Shown piece by piece: positions 25,801 through 32,983 of a DNA stretch of 64,000 bases (positions within the stretch are counted from its first letter, which is position 1; each line of letters opens with the position of its first letter). The notes under the pieces are model-generated. The model did not search any database. It had not been told where the DNA came from and worked only from the letters and a program-made list of their open reading frames with translations. This DNA comes from Pseudomonas protegens CHA0 (GTDB taxonomy: Bacteria; Pseudomonadota; Gammaproteobacteria; Pseudomonadales; Pseudomonadaceae). A program made the translations under genes and the position numbers. Location: assembly GCF_000397205.1 (NCBI RefSeq), contig NC_021237.1, positions 1,861,001 to 1,925,000 on the forward strand. Reading direction: 5' to 3'.

Positions 25801-26321
25801 GGTGTGCCGGCGACAAGCCCCGGGTAGGGTGGGCGGGCGCGGACTGGCAGCTGGCCAATCTTCAAGTGATCGGCGAGGTGGTGAAAGCCCTGGCGACGGA
25901 AGTCGACTGGGTGTTCATGGGGGCTTGTCCCGAGGAACTGCTGCCCTATGTCAAGGAAGTGCATCGTGGTGTGGAGATCAGCCTGTATCCGGCGGCGCTG
26001 GCCAGGCTGAATCTGGATCTGGCAGTAGCGCCCATGCAGCAGAGTCTGCTCAACGAGTGCAAGAGCAACCTGCGTCTCCTGGAGTATGGCGCCTGTGGTT
26101 ATCCGGTCATCTGCAGTGATCTGGCGTGTTTCCGCGGTGATTTGCCGGTGACTCGGGTTGCCAATCACTTCCAGGACTGGAGGGCGGCCATCCGCATGCA
26201 TCTGGATGATCCACAGGCCAATGCCCGGGCCGGGGATGCCCTGCGTGAAGTCGTCCGGCGCGACTGGATGCTGGACGCTAGCGCATTGATGGCGTGGCGT
26301 GCTGCCTGGCTGCCGGATTAA
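22803..26321 (+). CDS. Multi-module glycosyltransferase (three GT2-like modules plus a GT4-like module)
   Basis: A 1172-residue protein without membrane segments. Residues 6-230 form a GT2 domain with FLHDDD (DDD at 94-96). Residues 327-530 are a second GT2-like module in which the metal site reads RAGDE. Residues 566-800 form a third (LVSIVVVVSDD) lacking a clear DxD. Residues 846-1172 resemble a GT-B/GT4 glycosyltransferase (HPSDRYGSGHYRAIRP; later NLRLLEYGACGYPVI). Giant cytoplasmic glycosyltransferases beside flagellar genes modify flagellin in P. syringae (Fgt1/Fgt2), so this is the probable flagellin glycosyltransferase. The ATG at 22803 follows AAGAAGG. Confidence 0.8.
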   Translation: MSAKPLVSVVIPAYKATYFEAALASVCAQSYEHLEVVVCDDSRTGTIRECTARYQESCSFPIRYEFNESLRGELFNAIECIKVASGKYIKFLHDDDVLHPECVAQLVAAMESDPSVAMASSRRRLIDSDGVPQPDALATSLPFATDVVIDGKELTSLLADHSLNFIGEPSCVLCRREDLLALGDGLMSLNGCLIYWVGDLAMYVKLLQKGNLALLKQPLTDFRVSLQQGSQQGRDKPGIGNQGHADFKRTLRELGWHRGGLDNHLVSVRSLYGGDRFEPVDILAALRQSYAKGVADRQINSWIEQRVPSPTQLHLMEGYLQSGGGAPSIGIIVLDLAADAQALARTLHSLAAQPQGLVQLKVTVLGHEAPGLVAGGAELHFTPVQANYAEQVNRLLQEDACEWCVLVRAGDEFTPSGLLVASLELLPDPDCRAVFCDGVLREANGDTGVMLRPDFNLDYLLSFPGVLARHWIFRRRVLIEVGGFDGAYARALEFELILRLINQGGIDGFGHIPELLLSCPPVALGENEDERRALVEHLSQRGYASAQVDSSLAGHYLIDYGHQARPLVSIVVVVSDDLAAAQRCIFSVLEHTRYPFYELLIVDNACQAAEARQWLQAVAELSAERIRVVSLPYAVDRSTANNLGAQQASGEYLVFLRALTAIFDGGWIDALLNHALRQEVAVVGAKALSSDGEVSHGGLILGLAAGGAAAFAGQQADAAGYMNGLQVDRNCSAVADICLMVRKALFDGVGGWDAELFPEAGADIDLCLRLAGHGYLTVWTPRARVMHGMPPAAFAPRDEDALSQRWLSVLARDPAYNLNFSLGQPKGFQLAEPSLSWRPLIWRPLPVVLVHPSDRYGSGHYRAIRPMEEQSSAGLIDGVLSMALLSPAELARVAPDSMVFQRHIGEESLSAMRRAQAFSRSFKVFELNDHLPSLAVGEAAQGMTPGDISYYLREAVACVDRLVVSTEALADALHGLHPDTRVIHSRLDQQGWGALPSSQRCAGDKPRVGWAGADWQLANLQVIGEVVKALATEVDWVFMGACPEELLPYVKEVHRGVEISLYPAALARLNLDLAVAPMQQSLLNECKSNLRLLEYGACGYPVICSDLACFRGDLPVTRVANHFQDWRAAIRMHLDDPQANARAGDALREVVRRDWMLDASALMAWRAAWLPD

Positions 26322-26341
26322 TCACGGCCAATCTGAGGTTT

Positions 26342-26380
26342 CCGGCATTTTCAGCTCAATGCCGGCGCCATATTTCCTTT
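26342..26380 (+). terminator. Terminator-like hairpin at the end of the glycan island
   Basis: CCGGCATT (26342-26349) and AATGCCGG (26358-26365) form an 8-bp stem with an 8-base loop, followed by a T-rich stretch. It lies after the glycosyltransferase stop and before the flhA sigma-54 promoter, so it would end the island transcript. Confidence 0.5.
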
Positions 26381-26390
26381 CGGTAAAAGT

Positions 26391-26406
26391 TGGAAGGTTT
26401 CTTGCA
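26391..26406 (+). promoter_or_regulatory. Sigma-54 promoter of flhA
   Basis: TGGAAGG (from 26391) and TTGCA (to 26406) place GG (26392-26393) and GC (26404-26405) 10 bases apart. The expected transcription start is near 26417, so translation should begin downstream; this favours the GTG at 26466 for flhA. Confidence 0.72.
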
Positions 26407-26465
26407 GTAGCAGCCCCGTGCCGCTTCAGGCGTCAAAAGTTTGCTTTACGGAACGGGGTAAATCG

Positions 26466-28595
26466 GTGGATCGCTCTCAGTTAATCAACACGGCTCGCAG
26501 CAACCTGGCTGACCTCGGTCGAGGCAATCTGGGTGTGCCGGTGCTGCTGTTGGTCATGCTGGCCATGATGATGTTGCCGGTCCCGGCGTTCCTGCTGGAC
26601 GTGTTCTTCACGTTCAACATCGCTTTGTCGATCGTGGTTCTGCTGGTGTGCGTGTACGCCCTGCGGCCGCTGGACTTTGCCGTGTTCCCCACCATTCTGC
26701 TGGTGGCCACGCTGCTGCGCCTGGCGCTCAACGTGGCCTCGACCCGGGTGGTGATGCTCCATGGCCAGGAGGGCCACGCCGCTGCCGGTAAGGTGATCCA
26801 GGCCTTCGGTGAGGTGGTGATCGGCGGCAACTACGTGGTCGGTATCGTGGTCTTTGCGATCCTCATGATCATCAACTTCGTGGTGGTGACCAAGGGTGCC
26901 GGCCGTATTTCCGAGGTGAGCGCGCGCTTCACCCTGGACGCCATGCCCGGCAAGCAGATGGCCATCGATGCTGACTTGAACGCCGGCCTGATCGACCAGA
27001 ACCAGGCCAAGCTGCGCCGTCTCGAAGTGGCCCAGGAGGCCGAGTTCTACGGTTCCATGGACGGTGCCAGCAAATTCGTGCGCGGTGACGCCATCGCCGG
27101 TTTGCTGATCCTGTTCATCAACCTGATCGGCGGCATGGCCGTCGGTATCTTCCAGCACAACATGAGCTTTGGCGATGCGGGCCGGGTATACGCCTTGCTG
27201 ACCATCGGTGACGGTTTGGTGGCGCAATTGCCATCACTGTTGCTGTCCACTGCGGCGGCGATCATGGTGACCCGGGCTTCGGGTTCCGAAGACATGGGCA
27301 AGCAGATCAACCGGCAGATGTTCGCTTCGCCCAAGGCGCTGGCGGTGGCAGCCGGCCTGATGGCCGTGATGGGGCTGGTGCCGGGCATGCCGCACTTCTC
27401 CTTCCTCAGCCTGGCGGCCGTGGCCGGTGGCGCCGCTTACCTGGTCTGGAAAAAGCAGAATCAGGTCAAGGTCAAGGCTCTGGAAGAGGTCCAGCGTCAA
27501 CAGGACCTGCTGCCTTCCCCGGCCCGTGCCCTGGAAACCAAGGAGTTGGGTTGGGACGACGTGACGCCGATCGACATGATCGGCCTGGAAGTCGGTTACC
27601 GCCTGATTCCCCTGGTGGATCGCAACCAGGGCGGGCAATTGCTGGCGCGGATCAAGGGGGTGCGCAAGAAGCTCTCCCAGGACCTGGGCTTTCTCATGCC
27701 CACGGTGCATATCCGCGACAACCTGGACCTGGCGCCGAGCGCCTACCGCCTGACCCTGATGGGGGTGATCCTGGCCGAAGCGGAGATCTATCCGGATCGC
27801 GAGCTGGCGATCAACCCGGGGCAGGTCTATGGCACGCTCAACGGCATCTCCGCTCGGGACCCGGCCTTTGGTCTGGAAGCGGTGTGGATCGAAATCAGCC
27901 AACGGCCGCAGGCGCAGTCCCTGGGCTACACCGTGGTGGACGCCAGTACCGTGGTCGCCACCCACTTGAACCAGATTCTGTACAAGCACTCCAGCGAACT
28001 GATCGGCCACGAAGAGGTCCAGCAGTTGCTGCAAGTGTTGTCCAAGAGTTCGCCGAAGCTGGCCGAGGAATTGGTGCCGGGCGTGCTGTCGCTTTCGCAG
28101 TTGCTCAAGGTCCTGCAAGCGCTGCTGGCCGAGCAGGTGCCGGTACGCGACATCCGCAGCATTGCCGAAGCCATCGCCAACAATGCCGCCAAGAGTCAAG
28201 ATACTGCCGCTTTGGTTGCCGCGGTACGCGTCGGATTGTCTCGTGCCATCGTCCAAAGCATTGTAGGCACTGAGTCTGAGCTGCCTGTGATCACCTTGGA
28301 GCCAAGGTTGGAACAAATTTTGCTCAGCAGTCTGCAGAAGGCAGGACAAGGCCAGGAAGAAGGCGTTCTGCTGGAGCCAAGCATGGCAGAGAAGCTGCAG
28401 CGTTCGCTGATCGATGCGGCGCAGCGTCAAGAGATGCAAGGTCAACCGGTGATTCTGTTGGTAGCGGGGCCGGTCCGCGCCATGCTCTCGCGGTTCGGCC
28501 GTCTCGCCGTCCCGGGTTTGCATGTGCTGGCGTACCAGGAAATTCCGGACAACAAGCAAGTGACCATCGTTGCGACAGTAGGGCCCAACGGCTGA
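26466..28595 (+). CDS. flhA: Flagellar export gate protein FlhA
   Basis: FlhA (709 aa) forms the nonameric ring of the export gate. About eight membrane segments fill the first 330 residues. The FHIPEP-family region GRISEVSARFTLDAMPGKQM is present, followed by the large cytoplasmic domain that receives chaperone-substrate complexes. I use the GTG at 26466 (VDRSQLINTARSNL). An in-frame ATG at 26418 would add 16 residues unlike the family and falls at the predicted transcription start. Confidence 0.95.
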   Translation: MDRSQLINTARSNLADLGRGNLGVPVLLLVMLAMMMLPVPAFLLDVFFTFNIALSIVVLLVCVYALRPLDFAVFPTILLVATLLRLALNVASTRVVMLHGQEGHAAAGKVIQAFGEVVIGGNYVVGIVVFAILMIINFVVVTKGAGRISEVSARFTLDAMPGKQMAIDADLNAGLIDQNQAKLRRLEVAQEAEFYGSMDGASKFVRGDAIAGLLILFINLIGGMAVGIFQHNMSFGDAGRVYALLTIGDGLVAQLPSLLLSTAAAIMVTRASGSEDMGKQINRQMFASPKALAVAAGLMAVMGLVPGMPHFSFLSLAAVAGGAAYLVWKKQNQVKVKALEEVQRQQDLLPSPARALETKELGWDDVTPIDMIGLEVGYRLIPLVDRNQGGQLLARIKGVRKKLSQDLGFLMPTVHIRDNLDLAPSAYRLTLMGVILAEAEIYPDRELAINPGQVYGTLNGISARDPAFGLEAVWIEISQRPQAQSLGYTVVDASTVVATHLNQILYKHSSELIGHEEVQQLLQVLSKSSPKLAEELVPGVLSLSQLLKVLQALLAEQVPVRDIRSIAEAIANNAAKSQDTAALVAAVRVGLSRAIVQSIVGTESELPVITLEPRLEQILLSSLQKAGQGQEEGVLLEPSMAEKLQRSLIDAAQRQEMQGQPVILLVAGPVRAMLSRFGRLAVPGLHVLAYQEIPDNKQVTIVATVGPNG

Positions 28596-28606
28596 GGTAG
28601 TGGGTT

Positions 28607-29929
28607 ATGCAAGTTAAGCGTTTTTTCGCCGCCGATATGCGTCAGGCCATGAAACTGGTTCGTGATGAGTTGGGCGCTGAAGCCGCCATCATCGGCAACC
28701 GGCGGATCGCCGGCGGTGTCGAGCTGACGGCTGCGCTGGATTACAAGTTGTCGGCCTTGTCGCCACGGGTTCCGAACATGGAACTCGAGGACGAGCTGCG
28801 CAAGACCCAGTCGCGGATTGTCACCGCCCAGGCCGAACTAAGCCTGCGGGGCGAGGGCGACAGTGCCTCGATCACCAATCGCCAGCTGTTCGCCGGCCTG
28901 CCGTTGACCGCGGCCGAGCCCCTGATCGAGCCGACCCTGACCGAGCGTCCGCGCCCGGCGCCGGCTCCTGCAGCGCCACCTGCCGATACGCGGGCGCTGG
29001 ACTCGATGCGTTTCGAGCTCAACGGTCTGCGCGAACTGCTGGAAGTGCAGCTCGGCTCCCTGGCCTGGAGCCAATTGCAGGGCAGCCGTCCGGAGCAGGC
29101 CAACCTCTGGCGTCGCCTGCAGCGCATCGGCCTGTCGGGCCCGCTGGCCCGCGACCTGCTGGCACTGATTACCGAAATCAACGAACCCCGTCAGGCCTGG
29201 CGCATGTTGCTGGCGCACCTGGCGCGAATGATCCAGACCCCGGAAGTCGAGCCTCTGGAAGAGGGCGGCGTGATCGCCATGGTCGGCCCGGCCGGCATGG
29301 GCAAGACCACCACCCTGGCCAAGCTGGCGGCGCGCTACGTGCTCAAGTACGGGGCGCAGAACATTGCCCTGGTGAGCATGGACAGCTACCGCATCGGCGC
29401 CCAGGAGCAGCTCAAGACCCTGGGGCGCATCCTCAATGTGTCGGTGACCCATGTGGACCCGGGCCAGTCCCTGGCCCAGGCACTGGATCCGCTGCTGCGC
29501 AAGCGCGTGGTGCTGATCGATACCGCCGGCCTGCAGGCCAGCGATCCGGCGTTGCGCATGCAACTGGAGAGCCTGGCCGGTCGTGGCATTCGTGCGAAGA
29601 ACTATCTGGTACTGGCTACCACCAGCCAGAAACAGGTGCTGACCGCCGCCTACCACAGCTACAAACGCTGCGGCCTGGCCGGTTGCATCCTGACTAAACT
29701 TGATGAAACAGCCAGTCTTGGCGAAGTGCTGAGCCTGGCCATCAGTCATGAACTGCCGGTTGCCTATCTCACTGATGGTCCGCGGATTCCTGACGATCTG
29801 CACCTGCCTCGCCGGCATCAGCTGGTGAGTCGCGCGGTAAGCGTACAGATGCAGGAAGAACCCAGCGAGGAAGCCATGGCCGACATGTTCGCTGACCTTT
29901 ACCACAGCCCGTCCAAACGGGTTGGCTGA
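28607..29929 (+). CDS. flhF: Flagellar placement GTPase FlhF
   Basis: FlhF (440 aa) is an SRP-family GTPase that sets the polar site of flagellar assembly. An N-terminal basic region and variable linker (Pro/Ala-rich around residues 110-130) precede the NG domain with P-loop GPAGMGKTTTLAKL. The remaining G motifs are at VSMDSYRIGAQEQLK, DTAGLQ and TKLDETASLGE. It lies between flhA and fleN as in other polar flagellates. Confidence 0.96.
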   Translation: MQVKRFFAADMRQAMKLVRDELGAEAAIIGNRRIAGGVELTAALDYKLSALSPRVPNMELEDELRKTQSRIVTAQAELSLRGEGDSASITNRQLFAGLPLTAAEPLIEPTLTERPRPAPAPAAPPADTRALDSMRFELNGLRELLEVQLGSLAWSQLQGSRPEQANLWRRLQRIGLSGPLARDLLALITEINEPRQAWRMLLAHLARMIQTPEVEPLEEGGVIAMVGPAGMGKTTTLAKLAARYVLKYGAQNIALVSMDSYRIGAQEQLKTLGRILNVSVTHVDPGQSLAQALDPLLRKRVVLIDTAGLQASDPALRMQLESLAGRGIRAKNYLVLATTSQKQVLTAAYHSYKRCGLAGCILTKLDETASLGEVLSLAISHELPVAYLTDGPRIPDDLHLPRRHQLVSRAVSVQMQEEPSEEAMADMFADLYHSPSKRVG

Positions 29930-30047
29930 GGTAATCATGAATAGATTGCAGTGTATCTACATCGATGGTCTGCCATGCATTGTTCCAATGGTGAACGCGC
30001 AGCCAGTTATGTGGCCCCGTCTAAGTAAGACAAGGTAAAGAAAGAAC

Positions 30048-30878
30048 ATGGGCAGCATGCATCCCGTACAGGTGATTGCGGTGACCGGCGGCAAAGGTGG
30101 CGTCGGCAAGACTAATGTGTCAGTGAACTTGTCCCTGGCTCTGGCTGAGCTCGGCCGGCGGGTCTTGCTGCTGGATGCCGACCTGGGACTGGCCAATGTC
30201 GATGTCCTGCTGGGCCTGACTCCCAAACATACCCTGGCCGACGTCATCGAGGGCCGTTGCGAACTGCGCGATGTGCTGCTCCAGGGGCCTGGAGGCATCC
30301 GCATCGTACCGGCCGCCTCGGGCACCCAGAGCATGGTGCACCTGAGCCCTGCGCAGCACGCTGGCCTGATCCAGGCCTTCAGCGATATCGGCGACAATCT
30401 CGATGTGCTGGTGATCGACACCGCTGCGGGTATTGGTGACTCGGTAGTCAGCTTTGTCCGCGCGGCCCAGGAAGTACTGCTGGTGGTGTGCGACGAGCCG
30501 ACCTCGATCACGGACGCCTACGCGCTGATCAAGCTGCTCAACCGCGACTACGGCATGAACCGTTTCCGGGTCCTGGCCAACATGGCTCAGAGCCCTCAGG
30601 AAGGTCGCAACCTGTTTGCAAAATTGACCAAGGTCACGGATCGCTTCCTGGACGTGGCCTTACAATACGTCGGCGCAGTTCCCTACGACGAAAGCGTACG
30701 CAAGGCCGTGCAAAAGCAGCGTGCGGTCTATGAAGCCTTTCCTCGTTCGAAGTGTGCATTGGCGTTCAAGGCCATCGCGCAAAAAGTCGATACCTGGCCG
30801 TTGCCGGCGAACCCACGCGGGCATCTGGAGTTTTTTGTCGAGCGGCTAGTGCATCAAACAGCGGGACCGGTGCTATGA
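30048..30878 (+). CDS. fleN: Flagellar number regulator FleN (MinD/ParA-like ATPase)
   Basis: FleN (276 aa) is the ATPase that binds the activator FleQ and limits flagellar number. It has the deviant Walker A motif KGGVGKTN near the N-terminus, the Walker B-type segment VLVIDTAAG and the MinD-like LLDADLGLANVD. The stop overlaps the fliA start (ATGA), which suggests coupled translation. Confidence 0.96.
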   Translation: MGSMHPVQVIAVTGGKGGVGKTNVSVNLSLALAELGRRVLLLDADLGLANVDVLLGLTPKHTLADVIEGRCELRDVLLQGPGGIRIVPAASGTQSMVHLSPAQHAGLIQAFSDIGDNLDVLVIDTAAGIGDSVVSFVRAAQEVLLVVCDEPTSITDAYALIKLLNRDYGMNRFRVLANMAQSPQEGRNLFAKLTKVTDRFLDVALQYVGAVPYDESVRKAVQKQRAVYEAFPRSKCALAFKAIAQKVDTWPLPANPRGHLEFFVERLVHQTAGPVL

Positions 30879-31615
30879 CTGCCAGTGGCTACAACCTCTA
30901 CAAGAAGTCGGCGCGTGACAGCCAGTACGAATTGATCGAGCGCTACGCGCCTCTGGTCAAGCGTATTGCCTATCACCTGCTGGCGCGGTTGCCGGCCAGT
31001 GTTCAGGTAGAAGACCTGATTCAGGCCGGGATGATCGGTTTGCTCGAAGTGTCGACCAAATACGACGCGAGCAAGGGGGCGAGTTTCGAAACCTACGCGG
31101 GTATCCGTATCCGTGGGGCGATGCTCGACGAGGTTCGTAAAGGCGACTGGGCACCGCGTTCGGTGCACCGTAATACGCGCATGGTCAGTGATGCGATTCG
31201 CGCAATTGAAGCTAAAACCGGTCGTGACGCTAAAGATCATGAAGTTGCGGCCGAACTTCAATTGAGTCTCGACGATTATTACGGGATTTTGAACGACACC
31301 TTGGGCAGCCGCCTGTTCAGTTTCGACGACCTGTTGCAGGACGGCGAGCATGAAGGGCTGCATGAGGATGGCGCCAGTGCTCATCTCGAGCCGTCACGGG
31401 ACCTGGAGGATGAACGCTTCCAGGCCGCGTTGGCGGATGCGATTGCCAATTTGCCGGAGCGCGAGCGACTGGTGTTGGCGCTGTACTACGACGAAGAGCT
31501 GAACCTCAAGGAAATCGGTGAGGTCCTGGGGGTCAGCGAATCGCGGGTCAGCCAGTTACACAGCCAGTGCGCAGCCCGTTTGCGGGGGCGTTTGGGGGAG
31601 TGGCGAGCGCGCTGA
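30875..31615 (+). CDS. fliA: Flagellar sigma factor FliA (sigma-28)
   Basis: FliA (246 aa) directs transcription of late flagellar and chemotaxis genes and is held by FlgM. Region 2 (VEDLIQAGMIGLLEVSTKYD), the sigma-28 motif AMLDEVRKGDW and the region 4 helix-turn-helix (LNLKEIGEVLGVSESRVSQ) are all clear. The ATG at 30875 overlaps the fleN stop; longer in-frame starts lie within fleN and would add unrelated sequence. Confidence 0.96.
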   Translation: MTASGYNLYKKSARDSQYELIERYAPLVKRIAYHLLARLPASVQVEDLIQAGMIGLLEVSTKYDASKGASFETYAGIRIRGAMLDEVRKGDWAPRSVHRNTRMVSDAIRAIEAKTGRDAKDHEVAAELQLSLDDYYGILNDTLGSRLFSFDDLLQDGEHEGLHEDGASAHLEPSRDLEDERFQAALADAIANLPERERLVLALYYDEELNLKEIGEVLGVSESRVSQLHSQCAARLRGRLGEWRAR

Positions 31616-31768
31616 CAGGCAGTGTGGGGACACTGCGTTCAGGACCGGTGAAGCAAGCGCTGCACCGGTCTTGCAGTATGTGCTCCATGCAGTCGTTGTG
31701 TGTTATGCCGGATTGATTGAATGGCGCGTTCAGGTGCTGGATGCGTTTAAGACTGCTTGGAGGTCGAA

Positions 31769-32152
31769 TTGGACAAGAACATGAAAATCCTCATCGTTGA
31801 TGACTTTTCAACGATGCGGCGGATCATTAAGAACCTGTTGCGTGATCTGGGATTCACCAACACGGTCGAGGCCGACGATGGCACTACCGCCATTCCGGTA
31901 CTCAACAGCGGGAGCATCGACTTTCTGGTAACGGACTGGAACATGCCGGGCATGACCGGTATCGACCTGCTGCGCCACGTGCGCGCCGATGAAAAACTCA
32001 AGCACCTGCCGGTATTGATGGTGACTGCTGAAGCCAAGCGCGAGCAGATCATCGAAGCTGCCCAGGCCGGCGTAAACGGCTATGTCGTCAAACCATTCAC
32101 GGCTCAGGCGTTGAAAGAGAAGATCGAAAAAATCTTCGAACGCATCGGTTGA
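31769..32152 (+). CDS. cheY: Chemotaxis response regulator CheY
   Basis: CheY (127 aa) is the single-domain receiver whose phosphorylated form binds FliM and reverses rotation. The acidic pair is in LIVDDFS, the phospho-acceptor Asp lies in [12 protein letters not shown] and the Lys in YVVKPFT. The start is ambiguous: GGAGG at 31759-31763 is 5 bases before a TTG at 31769, while the family-standard start is the ATG at 31781 (123 aa). I report the TTG because of the ribosome site. Confidence 0.93.
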   Translation: MDKNMKILIVDDFSTMRRIIKNLLRDLGFTNTVEADDGTTAIPVLNSGSIDFLVTDWNMPGMTGIDLLRHVRADEKLKHLPVLMVTAEAKREQIIEAAQAGVNGYVVKPFTAQALKEKIEKIFERIG

Positions 32153-32182
32153 GACGCGTAGCCATTCCGCCACGGGGGAGCT

Positions 32183-32971
32183 ATGGAGCATAACGAATCT
32201 TCACTGGGCGACTTTGAGTCGACCCTGAAAAAACATGCGCTGGAACTGGTCGAGAGCCTTGAAAAGGGCCGGTTCGGCGAAGCGGTGCAATTGATCCATG
32301 AGCTCAATCAGACCCGTGACCGCGGCCTGTACCAGGAAGTGGGCAAGCTCACCCGCGAGCTGCATAGCGCGATCGTCAATTTCCAGATTGACCCGCACAT
32401 GCCGCAAGCCGAGGAAGTTTCACAGATCACGGATGCCACTGAGCGCCTGTCCTATGTGGTCCGGCTGACGGAAGCCGCAGCCAACCGCACCATGGACCTG
32501 GTGGAGAGCAGCACCCCGCTGGTCAACGGCCTGAGCACTGAAGCCCAGGCCTTGAGCGCAGACTGGGGGCGCTTCATGCGGCGCGAGGTCGGCGCTGAAG
32601 AGTTTCGCGAGCTGGCGCGCCGGGTCGACAGTTTCCTGACGCGCAGCGAACAGGAAACCCGTACCGTTTCCGGCCACCTCAACGACATTCTGCTGGCGCA
32701 GGATTACCAGGACCTGACCGGTCAGGTGATCAAGCGTGTGACCCAGTTGGTCACGGAAGTCGAAAGCAATCTGCTCAAACTCGTCTTGATGGCCAGCCAG
32801 GTCGATCGTTTCGCCGGTATCGAACATGACCGTGAATCGATCCTCGCTGAAAAAGATCCGCAAAAACATCTCGCCAAGGGTGAAGGTCCGCAGATTCATG
32901 CCGATAAACGGGAAGACGTTATGTCCGGTCAGGACGATGTAGACGATTTGCTTTCCAGCCTTGGATTCTAG
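32183..32971 (+). CDS. cheZ: CheY-P phosphatase CheZ
   Basis: CheZ (262 aa) dephosphorylates CheY-P. It is a long helical protein with the catalytic region LAQDYQDLTGQVIKRV and a C-terminal CheY-binding tail (GQDDVDDLLSSLGF). Both elements are conserved in the family. It is placed between cheY and cheA, 12 bases before the latter. Confidence 0.95.
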   Translation: MEHNESSLGDFESTLKKHALELVESLEKGRFGEAVQLIHELNQTRDRGLYQEVGKLTRELHSAIVNFQIDPHMPQAEEVSQITDATERLSYVVRLTEAAANRTMDLVESSTPLVNGLSTEAQALSADWGRFMRREVGAEEFRELARRVDSFLTRSEQETRTVSGHLNDILLAQDYQDLTGQVIKRVTQLVTEVESNLLKLVLMASQVDRFAGIEHDRESILAEKDPQKHLAKGEGPQIHADKREDVMSGQDDVDDLLSSLGF

Positions 32972-32983
32972 GAGCACCCATTA

